This document shows, in pieces, positions 1-15,169 of a stretch of 64,000 nucleotides of DNA. Numbering within the stretch: the stretch's first letter is position 1; the number at the start of each line of letters is the position of its first letter. Under the pieces are notes generated by a model. It did no database searches and was not told the origin of the DNA. It saw only the letters and a list, made by a program, of their open reading frames with translations. The position numbers and the translations under genes are program-made. The DNA comes from an uncultured Flavobacteriales bacterium (lineage in GTDB: Bacteria > Bacteroidota > Bacteroidia > Flavobacteriales_D > Sanyastnellaceae). The stretch covers positions 62,001-126,000 of the forward strand of contig CALKGQ010000002.1 in NCBI GenBank assembly GCA_938085425.1, read 5' to 3'.

Positions 1-6989
<6,989 letters not shown>

Positions 6990-6993
6990 GGTG

Positions 6994-7001
6994 TGAAGGT
7001 A
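6994..7001 (-). promoter_or_regulatory. -7 promoter box TACCTTCA before the 1493-aa gene
   Basis: On the minus strand TACCTTCA is followed by CACC and then the ATG at 6989. This is the Bacteroidota -7 element (TAnnTTTG) with a C in place of T and a final A. The 4-nt spacing would put the transcription start on the ATG itself. Confidence 0.5.
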
Positions 7002-7031
7002 AAATCTACCTCTTCCGTGCATGCACCCTGG

Positions 7032-7916
7032 CTACGAAGGTTTCCCACAATGCATGCACGCCCAGCCCTCCCTTGCCATCAACTTCAAGACCACAAGACC
7101 ACTTGACTCCACTGCGTGTTTCATGGCGGGTGCGTCGCCTTCGAAGAAGCCACTCAGGTACAACCGCCCTCCCGGCGTCATCAATTTGGCGTAACGCGGC
7201 ATGTCGCCTGTGAGCACATTCTTGTGGATGTTGGCAAGCACCACGTCCCAGTGGCCACTCAACATCTCGTCGAGCAGCCTTCCATCGCCCGCCTCGAAAT
7301 GGAGCCGATCGGCCCCGAGGTGCGCGATGGTGGGATTGAGCAGGACATTGTCCTTCGCGTTTTGCACAGCGTCTGCCTCAATGTCGATTCCATGAACTTG
7401 ATGCGCGCCTCGAATCGCAGCCACAAGTGCCAACACGCCCGTCCCACATCCCATGTCCAGGACCTTGGCACCTTCGCACCTTTCTTCGAGTACAGCCTCT
7501 GTCATCAAATGCGTGGTGGCGTGATGCCCCGTTCCAAAACTCATCTGGGGCGCAACCACCACATCCATTCCTTTGGCCGGGGCGTCATGGAAAGGCGCCC
7601 TTATCGTACAGGCCATTTCACCAGCTGCCGAAAAAACTTCCACCAATGGATAAGATGACTCCCATTGGGCATTCCAGTTTTCCTGCTTGGCCAGCGTCTT
7701 GACACATGTCAAATCAGCAAAAGCCCGAATCTCTTCAAGACAGGCCTCCGCCTGGTCGACGTCCACTTCTTCTGTGGCACCATGCGCCACCACTCCCTTG
7801 TCATGGGGCTCGAACATGGAAAAGCCACACTCGCTGAGATAGGCCACAGCCACCTCTTTGGCGGGAAGCACGGGCTCAAACGTCAAAGCCCAGCTGTGGA
7901 ACGTCTTTGGTGTCAT
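7032..7916 (-). CDS. prmA: ribosomal protein L11 methyltransferase
   Basis: 294 residues. A substrate-recognition N-terminal domain is followed by a class I SAM methyltransferase fold with motif I DMGCGTGVLALVAA and the catalytic-loop motif VLANIHKNVL (family NPxx-like NI region). PrmA trimethylates lysines and the N-terminus of ribosomal protein L11 in the cytoplasm. The ATG at 7916 overlaps the tpiA stop codon in an ATGA arrangement, so translation is probably coupled to tpiA. That overlap and the family N-terminus decide the start; the longer open frame upstream is tpiA territory in another frame. Confidence 0.93.
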   Translation of the reverse strand: MTPKTFHSWALTFEPVLPAKEVAVAYLSECGFSMFEPHDKGVVAHGATEEVDVDQAEACLEEIRAFADLTCVKTLAKQENWNAQWESSYPLVEVFSAAGEMACTIRAPFHDAPAKGMDVVVAPQMSFGTGHHATTHLMTEAVLEERCEGAKVLDMGCGTGVLALVAAIRGAHQVHGIDIEADAVQNAKDNVLLNPTIAHLGADRLHFEAGDGRLLDEMLSGHWDVVLANIHKNVLTGDMPRYAKLMTPGGRLYLSGFFEGDAPAMKHAVESSGLVVLKLMAREGWACMHCGKPS

Positions 7917-8677
7917 CCTTTCTCGCTGTCTGGATGGCCCTCCACGACACCTTGAAAATCCAATGGTTCTAGAGAAGCTCCGCCAATCAAACCACCATTG
8001 ATGTCGGGTTGACTGAACAGTTCGTGGGCATTCGCTGGTTTGCATGAACCTCCATACAGGATGGCCACTTCTGAGGCCTTGTCAGCGCCAAAAGTCTCCG
8101 CCAACCAGCCACGGATGGACCCATGCATGGCCTGTGCTTCTTCAGAAGAGGCTGTTTTGCCTGTGCCAATGGCCCAAATGGGCTCGTAGGCCACCACGAC
8201 AAAGGGAAGCGCAGAGGCGTCCAGCCCCAAGATGGCGGCCTTCAATTGGGCATGGACCACGGTTTGGGCCTCGCCAGCTTCTCTTTGTTCAAGGGTTTCT
8301 CCGCAGCAAAACACAGCCTGGAGTTTTTCGGACACAAGAGCGCGCACCTTTTGTGCCACGAGCCGATCGGTGTCCCCAAATCGAGCCCGACGTTCACTGT
8401 GCCCCACAATGGCACCCGAAACTCCGCAAGATTTGAGCATCTCAGCGGTGTGTTCCCCTGTGTGGGCACCCGGCCCTTCAGGACTGACATTTTGTGCAAT
8501 GACTGAAAGTCCTGCTGGCGCTTTTGAAGCCATTTGGGACAAGTAAGGTGCTGGAGGGGCCACCATTACCTCGACATGGCCGCGATTTGGCATCCAGGAC
8601 GACATGTCTTCCATCCATTTTAAGGCTTCGCCCATCAATTTGTTGCTCTTCCAGTTCCCTGCTACGATGTTCCGCAT
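7913..8677 (-). CDS. tpiA: triosephosphate isomerase
   Basis: 254 residues, the usual length. The N-terminus reads MRNIVAGNWKSNK, carrying the catalytic Lys. The catalytic His lies in IVGHSERR, and the catalytic Glu in AYEPIWAIGTGK; the phosphate-binding loop is ILYGGSCKP. It interconverts dihydroxyacetone phosphate and glyceraldehyde 3-phosphate in glycolysis. The gene heads a tpiA-prmA unit and is divergent from recQ across 56 bp, in which I found no clear TAnnTTTG box. The start is fixed by the family N-terminus; an upstream in-frame extension of 81 codons runs into recQ and is rejected. Confidence 0.95.
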   Translation of the reverse strand: MRNIVAGNWKSNKLMGEALKWMEDMSSWMPNRGHVEVMVAPPAPYLSQMASKAPAGLSVIAQNVSPEGPGAHTGEHTAEMLKSCGVSGAIVGHSERRARFGDTDRLVAQKVRALVSEKLQAVFCCGETLEQREAGEAQTVVHAQLKAAILGLDASALPFVVVAYEPIWAIGTGKTASSEEAQAMHGSIRGWLAETFGADKASEVAILYGGSCKPANAHELFSQPDINGGLIGGASLEPLDFQGVVEGHPDSEKG

Positions 8678-8733
8678 GACTTTTGTTCTGAGGTTTGGGT
8701 GACAAAAATCGCACACACCATCGTGACCACCAC

Positions 8734-10602
8734 ATGACTGAGAAAGAAACTTCCCCACCGCTGGACCCCTCCATGCAGCATTTGCTGGAGGAGCATTGGG
8801 GTTTCCCTTCTCTTCGAGGATGGCAAATGGGGCCCGTGATGTCCCTTCGAGGCGGCACGCCCACATTGGCCATTCTCCCGACAGGTGGGGGCAAAAGTCT
8901 GTGCTTTCAACTTCCTGCACTCGCCCGAGGCGGGACGTGCTTGGTCATCTCTCCCTTGGTGGCTTTGATGAAGGACCAATGCGATGTGTTGCGTCGAATG
9001 GGCATCCGTGCAGAAGCATGGGTGGGCAACCAAGGCGACAGGATCCTCGACAACGTGCGGTTTGGCAAAGTCTCCTTTTTGTACATGTCCCCGGAACGCA
9101 TCCAAGACCCCATGTTCTTGGCCAGAAAGGAGTTTTGGGATGTGCAAACGGTCGTGGTGGACGAAGCGCATTGCATCTCACAATGGGGGCACGATTTCAG
9201 ACCCGAATTCCAAAACATCCAAGACCTCGCAAAGATGTTTCCAGAGGCCGCATGGGCAGCGTACACGGCGACCGCTACGGCGCAAGTCGTCGAAGACATT
9301 TGCCGTCAAATGCCTGGCGAGGTCACTGTCTACCAGAGCCCCATGCGTCGCCCCAATCTTGCCTTTCAAGTCTGCACCGAAGCCGACCGCGACCATCAAT
9401 TGCTGCATGACTTGACCCAACAAGAGGGTCAAGGGCTTTTGTATGTCCGGACAAGGCACGAGGCGGAGGCCTGGGAAGCCAGGTTCGCTTCTGTCGCCAT
9501 CGAAGGGGCTGCCTTCCATGCGGGCCTTTCTCCAAGACAAAAAGAAAAGAGACAACAGGCTTGGCGGGATGGGAAGATCCAAGTTCTTGCTTGCACGAGT
9601 GCCTTTGGCATGGGGATCGACGCCCCCAATGTGCGCTGGGTCTTTCATGCTGGCCCCCCGCCCAATGCAGAGTCCTACATCCAAGAGGCGGGCCGGGCCG
9701 GAAGGGATGGCGCGCCAGCGCGATGTGTGCTCTATGCAGGCCCCAAAGACATGGACCGATTGCGTGATTTGGCCAACCGACAATTCCCGAGCCAGCAGGA
9801 AGCCCAGTCGGTCTACCAGGCCCTGGCCAACAAGGCATACGCTGCACCTGGTGACCTGCCGCAAGAGCCAACGGTTTGGGAAGACATGGGCCAGCGGCCC
9901 GCCTTGAAACTGCTTGAGCATGCAGGCCTTTTGCGTTTGCAAGACCGTCAACAGCTGCAGGAGGAGACGGGCACTGTTCTTTGGCTTAGTGCATCCCCGG
10001 GAACCCTCTCCGGACTGCAACACTCCTTGCTGGAATGGTCCAGAAGGCAGGCTCACCTGCGGCCAATTCACGTCCGGCTGAAGGAACTGGCACATGAATT
10101 GACAGCCCAAGCGATGGATCAACAGGCCAAATGGGACACGGGAAAGGTTTTGCAGGGCCTCCGGGAACTCGATGCCATGGGGCTTCTCCAATGGCAACCG
10201 CAAGCGTCTCAATGCCTCGTCCATTGGGTGCAACCAAGACGGGCCACCAGAGATGTGGTGGTGAACCGTGAAAGGCTCACACTCCTCTTGCATCATGTGG
10301 ATGTCATGGAAGCCTATGTCGACGCTGATGCTTCGCAGTGCCGTGCGAAGGTGTTGGAAAGCCACTTTGGCGAAGAGGCCGCCACGGAAGACCGCTGTGG
10401 TCACTGTGACCTTTGCACAGTGGACAGAAGAGCGATCCGCAACCAACTTCTTCAGTTGTTGGAGTCTGGACCCAAACCGCCTCAAGCTCTCCTTCGCGCC
10501 CTAGAACCTGGACATCGCTCAGCAGCGAGATTGGTGCTCACCCAATGGTACAAAGCGGGAATCGTGGAGGCTGGTTCCACCGAGGTTCGGCTGAAACGGT
10601 GA
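8734..10602 (+). CDS. recQ: ATP-dependent DNA helicase RecQ
   Basis: 622 residues. Helicase motif I is LPTGGGKSLCFQLP, motif II DEAHCISQWGHDFRPEF (the RecQ DEAH plus aromatic-rich loop), and motif VI QEAGRAGRDG. The RecQ C-terminal zinc site is visible as C-R-A-K then CGHCDLC. RecQ unwinds DNA 3' to 5' in recombination and fork repair. A canonical HRDC domain is not obvious; the C-terminus is a short winged-helix-like tail (AARLVLTQWYKAGIVEAG). The ATG at 8734 is preferred over a TTG at 8695, which would read through the tpiA promoter region. Confidence 0.93.
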   Translation: MTEKETSPPLDPSMQHLLEEHWGFPSLRGWQMGPVMSLRGGTPTLAILPTGGGKSLCFQLPALARGGTCLVISPLVALMKDQCDVLRRMGIRAEAWVGNQGDRILDNVRFGKVSFLYMSPERIQDPMFLARKEFWDVQTVVVDEAHCISQWGHDFRPEFQNIQDLAKMFPEAAWAAYTATATAQVVEDICRQMPGEVTVYQSPMRRPNLAFQVCTEADRDHQLLHDLTQQEGQGLLYVRTRHEAEAWEARFASVAIEGAAFHAGLSPRQKEKRQQAWRDGKIQVLACTSAFGMGIDAPNVRWVFHAGPPPNAESYIQEAGRAGRDGAPARCVLYAGPKDMDRLRDLANRQFPSQQEAQSVYQALANKAYAAPGDLPQEPTVWEDMGQRPALKLLEHAGLLRLQDRQQLQEETGTVLWLSASPGTLSGLQHSLLEWSRRQAHLRPIHVRLKELAHELTAQAMDQQAKWDTGKVLQGLRELDAMGLLQWQPQASQCLVHWVQPRRATRDVVVNRERLTLLLHHVDVMEAYVDADASQCRAKVLESHFGEEAATEDRCGHCDLCTVDRRAIRNQLLQLLESGPKPPQALLRALEPGHRSAARLVLTQWYKAGIVEAGSTEVRLKR

Positions 10603-10632
10603 ACCATTCTCTTCAGGCAAGTTGGTAGGGCA

Positions 10633-10640
10633 TAGCTTTG
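10633..10640 (+). promoter_or_regulatory. -7 promoter box TAGCTTTG before rlmI
   Basis: TAGCTTTG is a full match to TAnnTTTG. It is followed by CCGC and then the ATG at 10645, the 4-nt spacing seen at several other starts in the window. Confidence 0.6.
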
Positions 10641-10644
10641 CCGC

Positions 10645-11853
10645 ATGCAAGAAGGCACCTCCCTCCACCCTACAGTCACCTTGAAAGCAAAGCGTGATGT
10701 CAGCATCCGACGCAAGCACCCCTGGGTGTTCAGCGGCGGAATCAAGCACATCGACGGGCAACCCAAGGCGGGGGATTGGGTACGGGTACGTGCACACAAA
10801 GGAGCTGTTTTGGGCTGGGGACATTTCGCGCCCAATGCCAGCATTGCCGTTCGGATGTTGACCTTCAATGAGCATCTCCCTGATGACGCATGGTGGCACG
10901 CCACCATTGCAGCGGCAGTGAGGGTGCGGAAAGACCTCGATTTGTTTGGCACGCCCAATCAGAATGCCTGCCGATTGGTCCATGCTGAAGGCGATGGACT
11001 TCCTGGACTCATCGCTGACTTTTACGAGGGTGTTTTGGTGGTCCAATGCCACACACCAGGCATGCACCGGGCACTTCCGATTTTGACAGCTGCATTTAGG
11101 GAGGCATTGGGCCCTGCCTTGTTGGGCATTTACGACAAGAGCGCCAAGGCCATGGCAAAAAATGGAGGAGACCAGTCAGTAGACGGGTGGGCATGGGGGA
11201 AAGCCCCTCACGGGCATGCGGCCACAGAATATGGCTGCAAGTACCTCATCGATTGGGAGCATGGACAAAAGACGGGATTCTTTCTTGACCAGAGGGAAAA
11301 CCGCGCGCTGCTTGCGGCACATGCCAAGGACAAAAAAATCCTGAACGTGTTCAGCTACACAGGGGGATTCAGCATCAGTGCGCTGGTGGCGGGGGCAACC
11401 GAGGTCCACAGCCTCGACAGCTCTGCACGGGCCTTGGAAGTTTGCGAGCAAAACGTCGCATTGAATGGGTTGGACCCAAAGAAACATCAATGCATCCAAT
11501 CGGATGCCTTGGAATACCTCAAGTCAGACGAACTCAGCCACTACGACATCGTGGTGCTGGATCCGCCTGCCTTTGCCAAGCGGGCCTCTGCAAGGCATGC
11601 CGCTGTTCAGGGATACAAGCGCATCAATCTGCGTGCCCTGCAGAGCATGAAGCCAGGCAGTCTTCTGTTCACCTTCTCCTGCAGCCAAGCCGTCGACGAC
11701 GCCTTGTTCACGAATACGCTGGTGGCCGCTGCCATTCAGGCGGGACGGAACGTTCGCATCTTGCATCGGTTGCACCAACCGCCTGACCACCCTGTGAACG
11801 TTTTCCATCCAGAGGGTTCTTACCTGAAGGGTCTGGTGCTCAGAGTGGATTGA
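10645..11853 (+). CDS. rlmI: class I SAM-dependent rRNA methyltransferase, RlmI/RlmK type
   Basis: 402 residues. An N-terminal PUA-like RNA-binding domain (IRRKHPWVFSGGIKHIDG) is followed by a Rossmann methyltransferase with LNVFSYTGGFSISALVAGA and the catalytic-region motif VVLDPPAFAK. The family methylates 23S rRNA cytosine (C1962 in E. coli). The start ATG lies 4 nt after a TAGCTTTG box, so the mRNA may be leaderless. It is convergent with pdxH with a 13-bp gap. The family assignment is strong; the exact target base is inferred from homology. Confidence 0.9.
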   Translation: MQEGTSLHPTVTLKAKRDVSIRRKHPWVFSGGIKHIDGQPKAGDWVRVRAHKGAVLGWGHFAPNASIAVRMLTFNEHLPDDAWWHATIAAAVRVRKDLDLFGTPNQNACRLVHAEGDGLPGLIADFYEGVLVVQCHTPGMHRALPILTAAFREALGPALLGIYDKSAKAMAKNGGDQSVDGWAWGKAPHGHAATEYGCKYLIDWEHGQKTGFFLDQRENRALLAAHAKDKKILNVFSYTGGFSISALVAGATEVHSLDSSARALEVCEQNVALNGLDPKKHQCIQSDALEYLKSDELSHYDIVVLDPPAFAKRASARHAAVQGYKRINLRALQSMKPGSLLFTFSCSQAVDDALFTNTLVAAAIQAGRNVRILHRLHQPPDHPVNVFHPEGSYLKGLVLRVD

Positions 11854-11866
11854 GCCCATTGCGTTG

Positions 11867-12499
11867 TCAAGGCTGGAGACGGACCACCTTCCATCCTTCG
11901 GAAGAGCGCTGACAACGGAAGCGATCGTGCATTCGTGACGGTCTCCCTTGCCAAATTTCTATCGCATCTGGGCGCAATGAAAAACCACCCCAATGGGGTG
12001 GACGGGGCACATCCAATCCGTCAAATCTGTTTTTCGCCGTCTCAAATTGCTGGTCCAAATGCTCGCGCGACCCAATGTCTGAACTTTGCGCGGACGACCA
12101 AGCCCCCAATTGACTCGCACGAGGACGAGAAGCGAAGTACACGTCCGACTCCTCTGCACTGACCTTGCTGACCTTTCCCCGCACACGAACTTGTCGCTCT
12201 GCATGCGGCCAAAAGAATGTTGCTCCTGCCTTTCCAAGACGCTCGAGGTCCTCGCCTTTCTCACTCCTGTAATTGGTGTAGAACACCAACTCTTCGTTCC
12301 TAGTGTCCCTCAACAACACAATCCGACCATGGGGGCAACCTTCCTCGTCCACCGTGGACAGAGTGAATGCCGTCGGGTCTGAAATGCCCGAGGCCACAGC
12401 CTCCTCGACCCATGATTCAAACAGCGACCACGGGTCCTTGGCGACATCTTCGAGATGAAGCTCTCCTTTTTGATAATCCGTACGGCTGTGCAATCCCAT
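11867..12499 (-). CDS. pdxH: pyridoxamine 5'-phosphate oxidase
   Basis: 210 residues, normal for PdxH. The N-terminus has the DPWSLFESWVEEAV segment, then the FMN/PLP-binding core (PHGRIVLLRDT, FYTNYRSEKG, ATFFWPHAERQVRV), and the C-terminal signature EIWQGRPSRMHDRFRCQR. The enzyme oxidises pyridoxine or pyridoxamine 5'-phosphate to pyridoxal phosphate. Its ATG overlaps the stop codon of the phoD-like gene (TGATG), which suggests translational coupling although the two products have no obvious shared role. Confidence 0.95.
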   Translation of the reverse strand: MGLHSRTDYQKGELHLEDVAKDPWSLFESWVEEAVASGISDPTAFTLSTVDEEGCPHGRIVLLRDTRNEELVFYTNYRSEKGEDLERLGKAGATFFWPHAERQVRVRGKVSKVSAEESDVYFASRPRASQLGAWSSAQSSDIGSREHLDQQFETAKNRFDGLDVPRPPHWGGFSLRPDAIEIWQGRPSRMHDRFRCQRSSEGWKVVRLQP

Positions 12500-13836
12500 C
12501 AGTCCAAAGGTTGGGCCCAGAGGGTCTCCCCGGATGTTGACTTGATTTCAACGGTGCAAGAACGGTTTTTGCGAGGGCCTTCAAAGGAGAGCACCGCATA
12601 ATTTCTTTGTTCCACATAGGTTCCCTCCACACGAAAGGAATTGGCCTCATCTCGCGCATGGCCCGTGCCGCTTGTCATGGGACTCACGGTCAAGTCGTAC
12701 ACCTTCCGTCCATTGCCCAGCGTCATCTCCGACAATTCTGTGGTGTGGCGGTCCCCTGACAAAAAGACCACACCGCGGATGTCTTCCTTTTCAATGCGTT
12801 CCAAAATCTGTTGGCGTTCAGAAGGAAATTGGGCCACATTCTCGTACACCGCAGCGTCGCTCAATACTTGGCCACCAATTGCCACAAATTTGAATGGCGC
12901 ACGTGATTTTTGGAGGGCTTGGATCAACCAATTGATTTGGTCTTCGCCAAGCACCTGGGCAGGCTGCGTGACATTGTGGTGGCTCACCCTGTAGGTTCGG
13001 TTGTCCAACAAAAAGAACTCCATGTCCACAAACCGGAATGCCGTAGACACACATCGTGGTGCATTGGGCAAGCCATAGCTTGGGTTGCTCCAAAATTCTT
13101 GAAAGGCTTTGCGGGACCAATCGGCGTGCACCCAACTTCCGTCGCTGTCGTTGGGGCCAAAATCATGGTCGTCCCAAATCGCATAGTTGGGACAGGCCTT
13201 CAAGAGATTGGCCATTTCTGTGGTTTCTCGTGCATGCGTGTACCTGTGCTGGAACCCCGCGTAAGACTGAAAGTCCACTTCCCGTAGATAAATATTGTCG
13301 CCAAGCCAAAGCATCATGTCTGGATCTTCCTCTGCCATCGCTTCGAAAATCTCGTATCCACCACCGTATGGTCTCCCGGGCCGGTCGTATGCCTCTTCGT
13401 TGATGTAGGCACAAGATCCCGTCACCATCTTGAACGGTGGAGGGTCCATTCTGTAGTCCCAAAGCACTTGGGTTGTTGCCTTGATTGGGGTTTCCAAAGC
13501 CACTCCATCAATCCAATAGGTCAACTCGTATGTGGTTCCGGGGGCGAGGTCCGTCAAAGTGTGGTGGGCTGCCAAAGAAGTGGCCGTCGCAGTGGTGACC
13601 TTCTCCGTCTCTTTTGCGGTACCTCCAGCTTGAGGGACATAGGAGATCCAAACCTCACGCGGGGCATCCGTCTGTATCCATGTTTGAATGGTGCGCATGC
13701 TGGTGTGGCCCAACATTGGACCCGTGTGCCGCCAAGATTCTGCAGAAGCGGTTTGTGCTGCAGCCATCCCGGTCCACAAGAGGAATGCGCTGGCAAGCAA
13801 GCCCATCGCGAAAATTTGGTTGAAAGGAGATTTCAT
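12499..13836 (-). CDS. phoD: alkaline phosphatase D family metallophosphoesterase
   Basis: 445 residues with a signal peptide (about the first 28, ending MAAAQT). A fibronectin-like N-terminal PhoD domain is followed by the metallophosphatase core: GSCAYINEEAYD, MLWLGDNIYLREVD, AIWDDHDFGPNDSD and VVFLSGDRHTTELS, which carry the metal ligands. Members release phosphate from phosphodiesters or monoesters in the periplasm or outside the cell. The start ATG lies 4 nt after a perfect TATCTTTG promoter box. A terminator just upstream (13886-13913) belongs to the preceding gene. No obvious Pho box was recognised. Confidence 0.9.
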   Translation of the reverse strand: MKSPFNQIFAMGLLASAFLLWTGMAAAQTASAESWRHTGPMLGHTSMRTIQTWIQTDAPREVWISYVPQAGGTAKETEKVTTATATSLAAHHTLTDLAPGTTYELTYWIDGVALETPIKATTQVLWDYRMDPPPFKMVTGSCAYINEEAYDRPGRPYGGGYEIFEAMAEEDPDMMLWLGDNIYLREVDFQSYAGFQHRYTHARETTEMANLLKACPNYAIWDDHDFGPNDSDGSWVHADWSRKAFQEFWSNPSYGLPNAPRCVSTAFRFVDMEFFLLDNRTYRVSHHNVTQPAQVLGEDQINWLIQALQKSRAPFKFVAIGGQVLSDAAVYENVAQFPSERQQILERIEKEDIRGVVFLSGDRHTTELSEMTLGNGRKVYDLTVSPMTSGTGHARDEANSFRVEGTYVEQRNYAVLSFEGPRKNRSCTVEIKSTSGETLWAQPLD

Positions 13837-13840
13837 GTCC

Positions 13841-13848
13841 CAAAGATA
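13841..13848 (-). promoter_or_regulatory. -7 promoter box TATCTTTG before phoD
   Basis: On the minus strand TATCTTTG, then GGAC, then the phoD ATG at 13836. This is an exact TAnnTTTG match with the 4-nt spacing that predicts a leaderless transcript. Confidence 0.65.
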
Positions 13849-13885
13849 TCTTTAGACTTGTGAGCTTGTGATTTGTGGCGCAACA

Positions 13886-13913
13886 AAAAAGGGAAGCCGA
13901 AGCTTCCCTTTTT
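13886..13913 (-). terminator. rho-independent terminator after the T9SS gene at 13933
   Basis: A perfect 12-bp inverted repeat (AAAAAGGGAAGC, loop CGAA, GCTTCCCTTTTT) ends in a T run on the minus strand, 20 bp beyond the stop codon of the gene at 13933-14892. Because the arms are A/T-flanked on both sides it could work in both directions. Confidence 0.85.
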
Positions 13914-13932
13914 CAAATCGATTGATTCTCTA

Positions 13933-14892
13933 TCAGCGAGTGACCACGAAAGTCTGTGCAGAAGAGAAGTCCACATGCTTTGCAGAGAGGTTGTAAGTAC
14001 CTGCAGCGAGGTTGTGCTTTACCAAAATGCGGTTGCCACCGACCACGTCGCCTTGCGTGTACTCTTGTGCGAGCACCATCTTGCCGCTGAGGTCAGTGAT
14101 CTCCATCACGATGTTCTCTTCGCCCAAAACGATGTCTTGGTCAAACTTCACGCTGAACGTGCTCTCGAAAACAGGGTTGGGGAAGATGTTCCACTGGGTG
14201 TCGTTGGCAATGCCAGTCAAACCAGTAGAAGCCTCACCTTCGCAAGAACCGTCGTTGTAAGAAGCGTCGACGTTGTAGTTGCCAGCAGTTGCGTCCGTGC
14301 AACCGAAAATCTTCGCGTCGTCTGTGGTGAACGTCAAATCGTGCAAGCGCCATGTTCCACCCTGACCGTCACGGCCCTGGAGGTTCAACACACCAGTGGC
14401 AGTGCCATCGGTGGTCAATTGCATGAGCAACACTTTGTTTCCAACTGCCGCGGCTGCTTGAACGTCGGTAGGAACTACGAACCATGCTCCGTCAGTGACC
14501 GTCAACTCTTGTCCTGAAAGGAAGTTGTTGTAATCGACACCGATGGTCCACAAGTTGTTGTCTGCGCTGTTCTTCGCACCCACAGTCACCCAGCTGTCAA
14601 AAGCCAAGCCTGGCTCCATGGCCACAATGTTCTCGTTCACATCGAGTGAAGAGTAGCTGCCGTACTGGTGCTGGAAGAAAGTGCCAGTGGTGGCCACATT
14701 CAACACGTGATCTTCAGCCGCAAAAACAGCGTGGAGAGAGTGTTGTGCAGAAGGCAAAACAGCGTAAACGCGGTAGGTGTTGCCAGGAACAGTGCCGTTG
14801 TTGTCAACAGCTTCCACAACCAGCTCAACATTGCTGGCGGTAGCTCCGAAGCCCATCAACAGGGCTGCAGTCATTGCGAAAAGGTTCTTCAT
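13933..14892 (-). CDS. secreted protein with type IX secretion C-terminal sorting domain
   Basis: 319 residues. The signal peptide is MKNLFAMTAALLMGFGATAS. The first 200 residues are a beta-rich domain of unknown function (YRVYAVLPSAQHSLHAVFA, WFVVPTDVQAAAA) found in Bacteroidota exported proteins. A Cys-containing linker motif follows (FGCTDATAGNYNVDASYNDG), and then a type A T9SS tail starting WNIFPNPV and ending GTYNLSAKH...TFVVTR. It is probably exported and surface attached or released. The start at 14892 is chosen for the signal peptide; an ATG at 14946 would prefix 18 non-signal residues. It has its own promoter box and terminator, so it is a single-gene unit. Confidence 0.85.
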   Translation of the reverse strand: MKNLFAMTAALLMGFGATASNVELVVEAVDNNGTVPGNTYRVYAVLPSAQHSLHAVFAAEDHVLNVATTGTFFQHQYGSYSSLDVNENIVAMEPGLAFDSWVTVGAKNSADNNLWTIGVDYNNFLSGQELTVTDGAWFVVPTDVQAAAAVGNKVLLMQLTTDGTATGVLNLQGRDGQGGTWRLHDLTFTTDDAKIFGCTDATAGNYNVDASYNDGSCEGEASTGLTGIANDTQWNIFPNPVFESTFSVKFDQDIVLGEENIVMEITDLSGKMVLAQEYTQGDVVGGNRILVKHNLAAGTYNLSAKHVDFSSAQTFVVTR

Positions 14893-14956
14893 GAGAATAG
14901 GTTTGTTTACTTTCGATTTGAGTAGCTCCTGGCTCGTTTGAGTCATGAGTACGGGA

Positions 14957-14964
14957 TAAAGATA
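14957..14964 (-). promoter_or_regulatory. -7 promoter-like box TATCTTTA upstream of the T9SS gene
   Basis: TATCTTTA on the minus strand matches TAnnTTTG except for the last base. It would give a leader of about 60 nt before the ATG at 14892. Confidence 0.4.
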
Positions 14965-15142
14965 GGGAAATGCCTTTCAATATCCCAAACTCTTGGGCTG
15001 AAAAAAACCAAGTTTCGTCGTAAGATAATGATTCTTTAACGAGGATATCCCCCCAATACCTTGAAGATAGGTGTCCTGGCACTTCTTCATATCCGCCGCA
15101 CATCCACGTCGATTCTCGTCGCTTTCAGAAGGGTCTCCCCCC

Positions 15143-15150
15143 TACCTTCG
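15143..15150 (+). promoter_or_regulatory. -7 promoter-like box TACCTTCG upstream of paaZ
   Basis: TACCTTCG lies 19 nt before the ATG at 15170. The same octamer sits before the tRNA at 33226 and before the gene at 55531, which supports it as a local form of the -7 element. Confidence 0.5.
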
Positions 15151-15169
15151 TCGCTCAGACACATGCACC

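Noticed and set aside
9178-10485. 435-codon minus-strand frame within recQ
   Set aside because: Antisense shadow of a helicase with all its motifs in place.
14944-14946. ATG at 14946 as the start of the T9SS protein at 13933
   Set aside because: It would prefix 18 polar residues before the signal peptide; the ATG at 14892 gives a normal signal peptide.
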